DNA of 64,000 nt from Ferrovibrio sp. GTDB lineage: Bacteria; Pseudomonadota; Alphaproteobacteria; Ferrovibrionales; Ferrovibrionaceae. The stretch's first letter is position 1; each line of letters opens with the position of its first letter. The notes beneath the pieces were generated by a model. That model searched no databases, was not told the DNA's origin, and worked only from the letters and a program-made list of their open reading frames with translations. Location of the stretch: the NCBI RefSeq assembly GCF_019636075.1, contig NZ_JAHBYG010000018.1:1-64000 (forward strand). The letters are read 5' to 3'. The position numbers were made by a program, and so were the translations under genes. Of the stretch, positions 46,692 through 55,225 are shown one piece after another.

Positions 46692-47317
46692 ACTCTGTAG
46701 GCGCGCAAGAAGGTATCCACCGCGCGCTCGATGCGTTTGTGCATGGCGGCCTCCGATAGCGGCGGCATCAGGCCGAGCGTGCGACGCATGGCGATGGTAC
46801 CGATCATCATGCCGATCAGATGATCGGCGGCTTCGGCGGGATCTTCGATCCGCAGATTCGCCGCAGGCGCCGACTTGCGCAGGAAATCGGCCAAGCGTTG
46901 GCGGTTGATCGCGGGTCCGTTGGCAAAGAAGGTGGCCACCATCTCGGGGAAGGCCTGGGCGGATGAGATCAACATGCGCTGCATGCCGATCGACCGGTCC
47001 GACTGGATCACCGCCAGGTAGTTCTCGCCGAAACGGATCAGCACATCGCGTGGCTCTGCATCGGCCGGCAAATCGCGCAGCGGTGCCGCGATGGTTTCGG
47101 CGCCCTGGCTGACAATAGCTGCAAAAAGTTCATCCTTGGAGGCGAACAGATTGTAGATGGTTTGGCGTGCCACCCCGGCTTCGCGGGCTATCGCATCCAG
47201 GCCGATGCCATAGCCCAGTTCGTAGAACAGCTTGCGCGCCACGGTGAGGATGGCGTCTCGCTTGGCCGGATCGGCCGGCCTGCCGCGGCCTGGCTTCGTG
47301 GCAGATTTGTTGCTCAA
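46688..47317 (-). CDS. TetR-family regulator of the emrAB operon
   Basis: The product is 209 aa from a TTG at 47317 that overlaps the emrB stop (ATTGA) with GGAGGCGGG just upstream, giving translational coupling. The N-terminus is basic (KSATKPGRGRPADPAKRDAILTVARKLFYELGYGIGLDAIAREAGVARQTIYNLFASKDELF), a normal TetR helix-turn-helix; the rest is the ligand-binding helical domain. Last gene of the emrA-emrB-tetR operon, so it probably represses the operon from the region upstream of emrA (inference). It converges on pepN with overlapping stops. Confidence 0.88.
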   Translation of the reverse strand: MSNKSATKPGRGRPADPAKRDAILTVARKLFYELGYGIGLDAIAREAGVARQTIYNLFASKDELFAAIVSQGAETIAAPLRDLPADAEPRDVLIRFGENYLAVIQSDRSIGMQRMLISSAQAFPEMVATFFANGPAINRQRLADFLRKSAPAANLRIEDPAEAADHLIGMMIGTIAMRRTLGLMPPLSEAAMHKRIERAVDTFLRAYRV

Positions 47318-48927
47318 TGCCCGCCTCCGCTGCCGGCTTGAGGGATCGGCCGCCTGGCCAGCATCACCGCGGCTGCGGCACAGGCGAATAGTATGGCCAT
47401 CAGATAGAAGCAATCGGCAAACGACATGATGCTGGCTTGTTGCTGAATTTTTGCCCCCAGCAATCTGGCAGCCATCATTGTTTCGTCGGTTTGCAGCCGT
47501 TCCGCAAGGGATGTGGCGATACCATCGATATAGGCCTGCACTTCAGGCCGGCCGGGATTGATCGCCTCGATCAACCGGTTCCAGTGCAATGCATTGCGCT
47601 CGATCAGCACGGTATTGATGGCCGCCAGGCCGAAGGCGCCGCCGAGATTGCGGGTGAGGTTGTACAGCCCGCTGGCATTCTTCAATTCTTGCGGCGGCAG
47701 GGTGCCCAGCGCAATGGCATTGATCGGCACCATGCACAGCATCAGTCCCGCACCGCGCATGATCTGCGGCAGCAGCAATTCGTTGAACTGCCAGTCGCCG
47801 GTAATATTGGCCATGCCATAGGTGGAGGCGGCCATAAGGGCCAGGCCGAACAGCAACACCTTGCGTGGGTCGGTGTTGCGGGCCAGATAGCCGGCCAGCG
47901 GTGCGATCAGGAATTGCGCCAAGCCGGTTACGAACATGATCTCGCCGATCTGCAGGCTGTTCAATCCACGCACCCGGGCCAGGAAAAGCGGCAGCAGGTA
48001 GACCAGGCCATACAGCCCGATACCCATGGTGAAGCTGAAGGCGCAGCCCACCGCGAAATTGCGGTTGGCGAAAGCCTTCAGGTCCACAGCGGGGTTTTTA
48101 TGCGTGATACTGCGCCAGAAAAACACCACGCCGCCAATGGTGCAGGCTATGGCGAAATTGCGGATAGCAGGCTCTGCCAGCCAATCCTTGCGCGGGCCTT
48201 CCTCGATCACATATTCCAGGCTGCCGAGAAAAACCGCCATGGCGGCCAGGCCGATATAATCGAAGCCGCGCAACAGGCCCAGATTGGGTTTATCGATATC
48301 CAGGAAGGTCCACACCACCACGCAAACCACGATGCCGGGCACCACGTTGATCAGGAACAGCCAATGCCACGACATCCATTGCGTGAGATAGCCGCCCAGG
48401 GTGGGGCCGATGGTGGGGGCCAGCGTGGCGATCAGGCCGATGGTGACCGAGGCGACGGCGCGTTTGCGCGGCGGAAACATGATGAACACGGTGGCAAACA
48501 CCGTGGGGATCATGGCGCCGCCCAGAAAACCCTGCAGGGCGCGCATCACGATCATGCTTTCCAGGCTGTTCGACATGGCACAGCCAACTGATGCCAATGT
48601 GAAGCTGAGCGCCGATATGGTGAATAGAATGCGCGTGGACAGCAGGCGCGACAGATAGCCCGAAAACGGAATCATGATCACTTCGGCGATCAGGTAGGAG
48701 GTTTGCACCCAGCTGATTTCATCCGCCGAAGCCGAAAGGCCGGCCTGGATTTCATTGATCGAGGATGAAACGATCTGAATATCCAGAATGGCCATGAACA
48801 TGCCCAGCACCATGGCGAGATAGCCGATATACAGCCCGGGGCTGAGTTTCGGCTCATCTGCTGCCTGGCCCACCGTAGCGGAACCCTGGCCGGCGACCGC
48901 AGAGGGCTGAACGGCGGTGCTGCTCAT
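47314..48927 (-). CDS. emrB: EmrB/QacA-type drug exporter (MFS DHA2 family)
   Basis: A 537-aa protein with 14 membrane segments. DIQIVSSSINEIQAGLSASADEISWVQTSYLIAEVIMIPFSGYLSRLLSTR and ALQGFLGGAMIPTVF are the DHA2 motifs, with the family motif C near GLIATLAPTIGPTLGGYLTQWMSWHWLFLINVVPG. Together with the EmrA-like adaptor and an outer-membrane channel encoded elsewhere it would expel toxic compounds across both membranes. Seven bases downstream of emrA. Confidence 0.92.
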   Translation of the reverse strand: MSSTAVQPSAVAGQGSATVGQAADEPKLSPGLYIGYLAMVLGMFMAILDIQIVSSSINEIQAGLSASADEISWVQTSYLIAEVIMIPFSGYLSRLLSTRILFTISALSFTLASVGCAMSNSLESMIVMRALQGFLGGAMIPTVFATVFIMFPPRKRAVASVTIGLIATLAPTIGPTLGGYLTQWMSWHWLFLINVVPGIVVCVVVWTFLDIDKPNLGLLRGFDYIGLAAMAVFLGSLEYVIEEGPRKDWLAEPAIRNFAIACTIGGVVFFWRSITHKNPAVDLKAFANRNFAVGCAFSFTMGIGLYGLVYLLPLFLARVRGLNSLQIGEIMFVTGLAQFLIAPLAGYLARNTDPRKVLLFGLALMAASTYGMANITGDWQFNELLLPQIMRGAGLMLCMVPINAIALGTLPPQELKNASGLYNLTRNLGGAFGLAAINTVLIERNALHWNRLIEAINPGRPEVQAYIDGIATSLAERLQTDETMMAARLLGAKIQQQASIMSFADCFYLMAILFACAAAAVMLARRPIPQAGSGGGH

Positions 48928-48933
48928 GATGCG

Positions 48934-49971
48934 TTACTCGGGCCTGGCGCGGCGATCTATCTCCACCAGCACAGACATGCCGGGCACCAGAGTATCGACC
49001 GGATTGCCGGCCGCCTTGTCGATCACCAGTTTCACCGGCACGCGCTGCACGATCTTGGTGAAATTGCCGGTGGCGTTATCGGGCGGCAGCAGGCTGAATT
49101 TCGCGCCGCTGGCCGGCGCCAGGCTGTCGATATGCGCTTGCAGCACCTGGCCCGGATAAGCATCCACCTTGATCTGCGCCTTCTGGCCCGGCCGCAAATC
49201 CCGCAACTGGGTTTCCTTGAAATTGGCCACCACATAGGCCTCTTGCAACGGCACGATCACCATCAACTGCACGCCGGGGCGTACATATTGTCCTAGCTGG
49301 GCGGTGCGGTTGCCCACCACGCCGTCGATGGGCGCACGCACCACGGTGTTTTCCAGATCCAGCTTCACCATTGCCACTTCGGCTTCGGCCTGGGCGATCA
49401 TTGCCATGGCCTGTTCGCGGTTGGCCTGCAACACGGCAATCTGGCTGCGCTGCACGGAACGACCGGCTTCGGCGCGTTCGAGGGCGGCCTTGGCCTTACG
49501 CTGGTCGGTCTGCGCGGTTTCCAGCTTCTGGGTCGACACATATTGACCGCTGGCAAGCTGATTATAGCGCCGCAGATCGTCGTCGGTGCGGGTGAGATCG
49601 GCGCGGCTGGAACGCAGGCTTGCCTCGGCTTCGGCGATGCTGGCCTGCTGGGTGTTCAACTGGCGATCCACGATATCCATTGCGGCGCGGCGCGTGGCGA
49701 GCAGCGCTTCGGCCTGGGCCAACTTGGCGCGGTAATCGGCGTCGTCGATACGGAACAGCACATCGCCGGCCTTGACCCGGCGGTTTTCCGCGGCTTCCAG
49801 GCTTTGCAGGTAACCGCTGATCTTGGAGGAGATCACGCTCATATCGGCTGCCACGTAGGCATTGTCGGTGCTTTCGATGAAGCGGCCATGGCTCCACCAT
49901 TGCCAACCGAAATGGCCAGCCGTGCCCAGCAGTGCCAGGGCGAACAGGGACAGAATGATTTTTTTCTTCAT
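48934..49971 (-). CDS. emrA: EmrA/HlyD-family membrane fusion protein
   Basis: A 345-aa periplasmic adaptor. One N-terminal membrane anchor (KKKIILSLFALALLGTAGHF), then the biotinyl-lipoyl half-motifs ESTDNAYVAADMSVISSKISGYLQSL and VRAPIDGVVGNRTAQLGQYVRPG on either side of a long alpha-helical hairpin (about 75-190), and a beta-barrel domain (EAYVVANFKETQLRDLRPGQKAQIKVDAYPG). It bridges the inner-membrane EmrB pump and a TolC-like channel. First gene of the operon; its start faces a region with repeated operator-like motifs. Confidence 0.93.
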   Translation of the reverse strand: MKKKIILSLFALALLGTAGHFGWQWWSHGRFIESTDNAYVAADMSVISSKISGYLQSLEAAENRRVKAGDVLFRIDDADYRAKLAQAEALLATRRAAMDIVDRQLNTQQASIAEAEASLRSSRADLTRTDDDLRRYNQLASGQYVSTQKLETAQTDQRKAKAALERAEAGRSVQRSQIAVLQANREQAMAMIAQAEAEVAMVKLDLENTVVRAPIDGVVGNRTAQLGQYVRPGVQLMVIVPLQEAYVVANFKETQLRDLRPGQKAQIKVDAYPGQVLQAHIDSLAPASGAKFSLLPPDNATGNFTKIVQRVPVKLVIDKAAGNPVDTLVPGMSVLVEIDRRARPE

Positions 49972-49998
49972 GGGGAGATTCCGAGACTGTCAGGCGCC

Positions 49999-50031
49999 TT
50001 GTCTATAATTATTGTACAGTATTGTCTATAA
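49999..50031. promoter_or_regulatory. Repeat-rich divergent control region of emrA and the MFS gene
   Basis: TTGTCTATAA occurs twice as a direct repeat (49999-50008 and 50022-50031, 23 bp apart). Between them is an imperfect dyad centred on GTAC (ATTGTACAGT, 50011-50020). The block contains TATAAT on the plus strand (50004-50009) and TAGACA-like hexamers on the minus strand, so it probably overlaps promoters in both directions and is the likely target of the TetR protein. Confidence 0.5.
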
Positions 50032-50119
50032 AATAATGGCGGCTTTGTGGCGCCCGTTACAAAAAAAGAAAGTGCAAGGGGCGGATAGTCAGGGAAAACC
50101 GGGATTGCTATGCAGGGCT

Positions 50120-51394
50120 ATGACAAAAGCCAGCCTGCCGCCCGCCTTCAACCGTCTGTGGATCGCCAATACGGCAGCCCATGGGGCAGACCAGTTGAGC
50201 ATTGCAGCGCTCCCGCTGATGGCCGCCCTGGCGCTGGGAGCCAGCCCGCAGGAAATGGGGGTGCTGGGGGCGGCGCAAACCTTGCCGTATCTGCTGTTGT
50301 CGCTGCTGGCCGGGTTGTGGGCGGATCGGTGGCCCCGCCATTGGCTGATGGCCGGGTCCGAGGCGGCGCGGGCCTTGCTGCTGCTCAGCCTGCCGGTGCT
50401 GGTCTATGGCGGCTGGTTGGGCCTCAGCCTGCTGAGTTTGTTGGGGTTTCTGCTGGCAACCGCCAGCGTGATGTTCAACGTGGCCTCGCAGGCCTATCTG
50501 CCTGCTCTTGTGCCACGCGGTCTGCTCGGCACCGCCAATGCCAAGCTGGAATTCGCCCGCGCGGCTGCGATCTTTCTGGGGCCGGGCTTGGCTGGGGCTT
50601 TTGCCGCCTGGGCTTCGCCGGCGATTGCGCTGGCGGTATCCGGCCTGGGATCGATCTGGGCTGCATGGCTGTTGCGGGATCCGTCGATGCGTCGCGATTT
50701 GCCGCCCGAATATACCGGGCAGGCCCGTCAGGCCATGCTGCCGGCGCTGGGCGAGGGGCTGCGGCTGGTGCTGCGCCAACCCTTGCTGCGTGCCATTGCC
50801 TGCTGTGCCATGGCATGGAATTTCAGCTGGTTTCTGCTGATGGCGGTGTTTGTGCTGTTTGCCAGCCAGACATTAGGCCTGGGCGCCGCCGAGATCGGCC
50901 TGGCCATGGGGCTGATCGGTATCGGCATGCTGCTGGCCAGCCTGTTCATGCCGATGCTGCAACGTAGCCTGGCTTTCGGACGGCTGCTGATGATCGGCCC
51001 CATCCTGTCGCTGCTGGCAGCTCTTGCCATTGCCTTGAGTTCTCTACCCGGCGTGATTGCCTCGGGCAACAGCATGGTTCTGGTCGGGGCCGGTTTTCTG
51101 CTTTTCGGTTTCGGGCCGATGCTGTGGACCATCAGCCAGAACAGCCTGCGCCAAGCCCTGGTGCCTGTGCAACTGATCGGCCGCGCCAGCGCGATTCAGC
51201 AGGTTGTGTCGCTGGGCATGCGGCCGCTGGGGGCGCTGGTGGGTGGCTGGGTCGGCGGCCGCTGGGGCCTGGAGGCCACGATCTGGCTGGGGGCGCTGGG
51301 TTTTGTGGTGCAATTCCTGATGATCGCGTTTTCGGCCATGCCGGGTTTGGCCAGCTTGCCGGAACCAGAGCCGGTGCCCGAGACGGCCGATTAG
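50120..51394 (+). CDS. MFS transporter, EntS/macrolide-exporter-like
   Basis: The product is 424 aa from ATG 50120 (MTKASLPPAFNRLWIANTAAHGADQLSIAALPLMA); an ATG at 50039 is also in frame but adds unlikely basic residues. Twelve membrane segments, motif A LLAGLWADRWPRHWLM. The pattern TAAHGADQLSIAALPL and SYLPALVPRG-like QAYLPALVPRGLLGTANAKLE are typical of the MFS_3 branch that includes EntS and MefA. Divergent from emrA with a shared control region, so both may answer to the same TetR protein. Ends in TTAG, shared with the convergent pentapeptide gene. Confidence 0.85.
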   Translation: MTKASLPPAFNRLWIANTAAHGADQLSIAALPLMAALALGASPQEMGVLGAAQTLPYLLLSLLAGLWADRWPRHWLMAGSEAARALLLLSLPVLVYGGWLGLSLLSLLGFLLATASVMFNVASQAYLPALVPRGLLGTANAKLEFARAAAIFLGPGLAGAFAAWASPAIALAVSGLGSIWAAWLLRDPSMRRDLPPEYTGQARQAMLPALGEGLRLVLRQPLLRAIACCAMAWNFSWFLLMAVFVLFASQTLGLGAAEIGLAMGLIGIGMLLASLFMPMLQRSLAFGRLLMIGPILSLLAALAIALSSLPGVIASGNSMVLVGAGFLLFGFGPMLWTISQNSLRQALVPVQLIGRASAIQQVVSLGMRPLGALVGGWVGGRWGLEATIWLGALGFVVQFLMIAFSAMPGLASLPEPEPVPETAD

Positions 51395-52707
51395 AGCTTG
51401 TAGCCCACCGCGCCGCGCAAGTCGGCGCCATCCAGATCGGCGCCGCGGAAATCGGTATTGGTCAGATCGGCATCCAGAAAGCTGGCGCCTTTCAGATTGG
51501 CCGCGCGAAAATCCGCCATGGTGAGGATCGAGCGGTTGAATATCGCGCCTTCCAGATCCGCACCCTGGAATTTCGCTTGAGTGAGATTGCATTCGGCAAA
51601 GCTGCTGGGCTGCTTGCGATGGAAGGCGCCGGTGATCAGAACCGGCGACAGCTTGGCGGCCCGGAAATCGGCGTTGGTGAGAATGCCGCGATCGAATTTG
51701 CAGCCCTGCATGTTGGCCGTGCTGAAATTGGCATTCAACATCATTGCGCCGCGCAAATCCGACAGCACGAAACGGCAGCCGGAGAAATCCGTGTTGCGCA
51801 GGATGGCATAAGAGAAATCGCCGGCGGAGAAATTGATGCCGGAGAGTTTCTGATCGGACAGATCGTAGCGGCTGAAATCGATCCGCATGCCCTGCTTACC
51901 CAGGGTTTCGATCCAGCTGAGATGCTCTTTCACGATGAATTGCAATGAACGATCCAGGCTTTCCAGGCTGCGCGGCAGGATCGCTTTCGACACATCGGCA
52001 TCGCGCAGGTCGATCGGGCGGAAATAGCAGGCAGTAAGGTCGGCGCCATCGAAATTGGTTTCGTTCAGCATGGCGCCGGCCAGCACCGCGCCATGCAGCA
52101 GGCATTGGCTCAGATTGGCCTGGGTCAGATCGGCGCCGGCAAACAGGCAGCCGGTGAGGTTGGAGCCGGTGAAATCGGCATTGTTCAGCTTGGCATTGGA
52201 GAAATTCACATTGGTGAGATCGGTATTGCGGCCCACCACCTTGCCAAGTTTGGCCGAAGACAGATTGGCGCCGGCCATTTTGGCGTTGTCGAAACTGGCA
52301 GAGCGTTTCAGCACGGCGATCAGGTTGCCGTCTTCATCGGGCCGCAGCAGCACGCCGTCACGGATATCGGCGGCGGTGAGGTTGGCGCCTTCCAGATTGG
52401 CATTGCGCAGGTTGGCGCCGCGCAGGTCGGTTTTGGTGAGATCGCAGCGCCGCATATCGGCGCCCTGCAAATCGGTGGCGAAGAAATTGGCGCCGGTCAG
52501 GATCGCGTGGCTGAAATCGGCATAGGTCATCCGGCTGCCGACGAAATCGGCGGCGGTGAGATCCTTGCCGCTGAAATCCAGCCGGGATGCATCGCGGAAA
52601 TGCATCACCAGGCGTTTGCCGCCGCGAACGCCCTTCACGTAGTTGGCATGCAATTCGAACAATTCGTCGAGTTCGTATTGCGCAATCACCTTGACGGTAT
52701 TTTCCAT
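51391..52707 (-). CDS. Pentapeptide-repeat protein, paralogue 2
   Basis: A 438-aa protein. After a 45-residue head (VKVIAQYELDELFELHANYVKGVRGGKRL) come many A(D/N)LXX-type five-residue repeats in two blocks: about 46-255 and 295-435. Between them is a non-repeat helical piece (LESLDRSLQFIVKEHLSWIETLGKQGMRIDFS). A short insert KSPVLIT-like (KLSPVLITGAFHRKQPSSFAE) breaks the second block. Pentapeptide repeats form a right-handed quadrilateral beta-helix; functions range from DNA mimicry to scaffolds and are not predictable here. Follows its paralogue by 23 bases on the same strand and is probably co-transcribed. Confidence 0.87.
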   Translation of the reverse strand: MENTVKVIAQYELDELFELHANYVKGVRGGKRLVMHFRDASRLDFSGKDLTAADFVGSRMTYADFSHAILTGANFFATDLQGADMRRCDLTKTDLRGANLRNANLEGANLTAADIRDGVLLRPDEDGNLIAVLKRSASFDNAKMAGANLSSAKLGKVVGRNTDLTNVNFSNAKLNNADFTGSNLTGCLFAGADLTQANLSQCLLHGAVLAGAMLNETNFDGADLTACYFRPIDLRDADVSKAILPRSLESLDRSLQFIVKEHLSWIETLGKQGMRIDFSRYDLSDQKLSGINFSAGDFSYAILRNTDFSGCRFVLSDLRGAMMLNANFSTANMQGCKFDRGILTNADFRAAKLSPVLITGAFHRKQPSSFAECNLTQAKFQGADLEGAIFNRSILTMADFRAANLKGASFLDADLTNTDFRGADLDGADLRGAVGYKL

Positions 52708-52730
52708 CCGCCTGTTCCCAGATCCACCCG

Positions 52731-54059
52731 TTATTCCGTCTCGGCTTCGGTATTCACGCCGATGGCCGAGCGCAGGTCGGCGCCGCTCATCTTGGCATTG
52801 CGCAGATCGGCGCCAGACAGATCGCTGCCGCTGAAATCGGCGCCGGTCAGGTCGGCATCGCGCAAATCCGCATGCACCAGTATGGCGCGCGAAAAATTGG
52901 CACCGCGCAGATCGGCTCCGGCCAGCACGGCCTGGCTCAGATTCGCACTTTCCATATTGGCCGGCCAGCGTTTGCCCTGCAGGCTGGTGATCGGCATGGT
53001 GCCAAGCTTGGCCTGCTTCATGTTGGCACCGATCATGTTGGCGCCGGAGAATTTCGCACCGCGCAGATCGGCGCCCATCATGTTAACGTTCAGCAGCATC
53101 GCATCGGTGAAATCCGCCATGGTCAGCACGGCCTGCTGCAATTCGGTTTCCACCATGGTGCTCTGCACGAACAGTGCGGCAGAGAGATCCAGCTTGTTCA
53201 GCTTGGCGCCGGAAACATCCACCCGGCTGAAATCGGCGCGCTTGCCCTTGGCGCCCATGCTTTCGGCCCAGAGCAGATGTTCGCGCAGGATGCTTTGCAG
53301 CGGCTTTTCCAGATCGTTGATGGCGCGCGAGAATTGCGTACTGGCGGTGCTGCGGGCGTCTTTCATTTCGGATTGCCGGAAGAAGGCGCCGGCCAGGTCG
53401 GCCTGGTCGAAATTCGCCCCCGTGAGCGTGGCGCCGGCCAGCACTGCGCCGGAAAGCTTGCAATTGCTCATGTTGGTGTTGGTCAGGTCGGCGCCCACGA
53501 AAATGGTGCCGCGCAGGTCGCAGCCGGAAAGATCGGCATCCACCAGCTTGGCATGGGCCAGGTTGGCATGGCTGAGATCGGCATTCTGGCTGATCGCCCG
53601 GCCCAGCTTGGCGCCGATCAGCTTGGCGTGGCTCATATGCGCCTTTTCGGTAATCGCGCCGCCGGCCGCCACGGCCACCAGGTTGCCATCGGCATCCGGG
53701 CGCACCAGCCGGCCATCGCGGATATCGGCCCCGGTCAGATCGGCGAATTCCAGGTTGGCGCCGCGCAGCTTGGCGCCGCGCAGGTCAGACCGGGTGAGGT
53801 TGGTGTTGGAAAGGTCGGCGCCTTCCAGGTCGGCGCCATAGAAATTGGCGGTGGAAAGGTCGGAAAACCGGAATAAAGCGCCGCGTAGGGTGCTGCCCAC
53901 CAGGTTGCATTGGCGGAGGTCGCGGTTGGCGAAATTCAGGCCCGAGCAATCGTAGAATTGCAGATTCAGGCGGTTGCCATTGCGTTGGCCCTTGGCGAAA
54001 CGCTCGTGGGCCTGCACAAGGCTGGCCAGGGTCTCGGGCTTCATTTGTTGTAGGTCCAT
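52731..54059 (-). CDS. Pentapeptide-repeat protein, paralogue 1
   Basis: The product is 442 aa from ATG 54059 (MDLQQMKPETLASLVQAHERFAKGQRNGNRLNLQFYDCSGLNFANRDL). Same plan as the next gene: head, first repeat block (about 30-255), helical linker (AINDLEKPLQSILREHLLWAESMGAKGKRADFSRVDVSGAKLNKL), second block to the end. The two proteins align over their full length, including the linker EHLxWxExxGxxGxRxDFS and DIRDGxLxRPDxDGNLxAV, so they arose by tandem duplication. No signal peptide or membrane span. Divergent from rpsB. Confidence 0.87.
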   Translation of the reverse strand: MDLQQMKPETLASLVQAHERFAKGQRNGNRLNLQFYDCSGLNFANRDLRQCNLVGSTLRGALFRFSDLSTANFYGADLEGADLSNTNLTRSDLRGAKLRGANLEFADLTGADIRDGRLVRPDADGNLVAVAAGGAITEKAHMSHAKLIGAKLGRAISQNADLSHANLAHAKLVDADLSGCDLRGTIFVGADLTNTNMSNCKLSGAVLAGATLTGANFDQADLAGAFFRQSEMKDARSTASTQFSRAINDLEKPLQSILREHLLWAESMGAKGKRADFSRVDVSGAKLNKLDLSAALFVQSTMVETELQQAVLTMADFTDAMLLNVNMMGADLRGAKFSGANMIGANMKQAKLGTMPITSLQGKRWPANMESANLSQAVLAGADLRGANFSRAILVHADLRDADLTGADFSGSDLSGADLRNAKMSGADLRSAIGVNTEAETE

Positions 54060-54164
54060 AGGCGTAGTATGCCCGAGGCGGCGCGGAAAATCCCGGTTGT
54101 ATTGCGGAAAATCGGTGCAAGTTGTGATCATGGCTGGTTAATCCGACCGGGTAGGGGCGGGCGC

Positions 54165-54193
54165 TTGCCAAACCGCTCTGATTCGGCTAAAAG
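54165..54193 (+). promoter_or_regulatory. Promoter of rpsB
   Basis: TTGCCA (54165-54170), 17-bp spacer, TAAAAG (54188-54193), in the divergent gap between the pentapeptide gene and rpsB. Four of six matches at the -35. Confidence 0.45.
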
Positions 54194-54327
54194 CGCCGCG
54201 TTTCCATACCCCACACGCAGGCTTGCGCATCCCTGGGGAGACATCCCAGGGCGGCGTTCCGGTGTTTCGGGCCACGGTGGCACGAGACGGCGCTTGCGGC
54301 GGACCAACCGGAAAAGGACCTAAGACG
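54194..54327 (+). promoter_or_regulatory. Structured leader of rpsB-tsf mRNA
   Basis: About 130 nt of non-coding leader. A perfect 7-bp stem CCCTGGG / CCCAGGG (54231-54237 and 54245-54251), then a GCCAC/GTGGC hairpin near 54271 and a possible long-range CCGGTG with AACCGG just before the start codon. S2 is known to repress its own operon through the leader in other proteobacteria; the same is likely here but the fold is not one I can name. Confidence 0.4.
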
Positions 54328-55116
54328 ATGACCGTACCCACGTTCACGATGCGTCAGCTTATCGAGGCCGGCGTGCATTTCGGGCACCAGACCCATCGCT
54401 GGAACCCGAAGATGAAGTCGTATCTCTTCGGAGAGCGCAACAACATCCATATCATCGACCTGCAGCAGAGCGTTCCGCTGCTGCACCGTGCCCTGCATGC
54501 CGTGCGCGACATCGTTGCCGGCGGCGGCAAGGTGCTGTTCGTCGGCACCAAGCGCCAGGCTTCCGAAGCCGTGGCCGAAGCTGCCCGCAAGTGCGGCCAG
54601 TATTATGTGAACCATCGCTGGCTCGGCGGCATGCTGACCAACTGGAAGACCATCTCCCAGTCGATCAAGCGCCTCAAGGAGCTGGAAGAGCAGCTTTCCG
54701 GCGAGCATGGCGCGGTTGGCCTGACCAAGAAGGAATTGCTGAACCTGACCCGCGAGCGTGAAAAGCTCGACCGGGCGCTGGGCGGCATCAAGGATATGGG
54801 CGGTCTGCCCAGCGTGATGATCGTGATCGACACCGTGAAGGAAGACATCGCGATTGCCGAAGCCCGCACCCTGAACATTCCGGTGGTGGCGATCCTCGAC
54901 AGCAATTCCGATCCGTCGGGCATCACCTATCCGGTGCCGGGCAACGACGACGCGCTGCGTGCCATCAATCTCTATTGCGACCTGTTCGGCCTAGCCGTGC
55001 TGGGCGGCATGGAAGAGCAGCTGGCGGCCAGCGGCGTTGATCTGGGCGAGGCCGAAGAGCTGCAGCCCGAGATTGCGCCGGAAGCCGAAGTCGCGGCCGA
55101 GGCGGCCCAGGCTTAA
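54328..55116 (+). CDS. rpsB: 30S ribosomal protein S2
   Basis: The product is 262 aa from ATG 54328 behind AAAAGGA. S2 text throughout: [67 protein letters not shown] and [24 protein letters not shown] short Glu/Ala-rich tail ([20 protein letters not shown]) follows, as in other alphaproteobacteria. S2 joins late at the platform side of the small subunit. First gene of the rpsB-tsf-pyrH-frr-uppS-cdsA-dxr-rseP-bamA cluster. Confidence 0.97.
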   Translation: MTVPTFTMRQLIEAGVHFGHQTHRWNPKMKSYLFGERNNIHIIDLQQSVPLLHRALHAVRDIVAGGGKVLFVGTKRQASEAVAEAARKCGQYYVNHRWLGGMLTNWKTISQSIKRLKELEEQLSGEHGAVGLTKKELLNLTREREKLDRALGGIKDMGGLPSVMIVIDTVKEDIAIAEARTLNIPVVAILDSNSDPSGITYPVPGNDDALRAINLYCDLFGLAVLGGMEEQLAASGVDLGEAEELQPEIAPEAEVAAEAAQA

Positions 55117-55137
55117 TTCAGCCTGAGCGACGATTAT

Positions 55138-55176
55138 CGGCGGCGCACCCCTGATCAAATCGGGGGCGCGCCGCCG
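55138..55176 (+). terminator. Strong hairpin between rpsB and tsf (attenuator)
   Basis: CGGCGGCGC (55138-55146) with GCGCCGCCG (55168-55176), continued inside by CCCCTGAT/ATCGGGG. Only TTTAAG follows, so it should reduce rather than stop read-through into tsf; it could also protect the rpsB 3' end. Confidence 0.6.
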
Positions 55177-55225
55177 CCGTTTAAGATTAAGCGTTTGAAA
55201 CCTGATTTGAACCGGAGATACGAAC

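Noticed and set aside
51391..54059. Qnr-type quinolone resistance proteins
   Set aside because: Qnr proteins are about 220 aa with one repeat block and defined loops; these are about 440 aa with two blocks and a helical linker.
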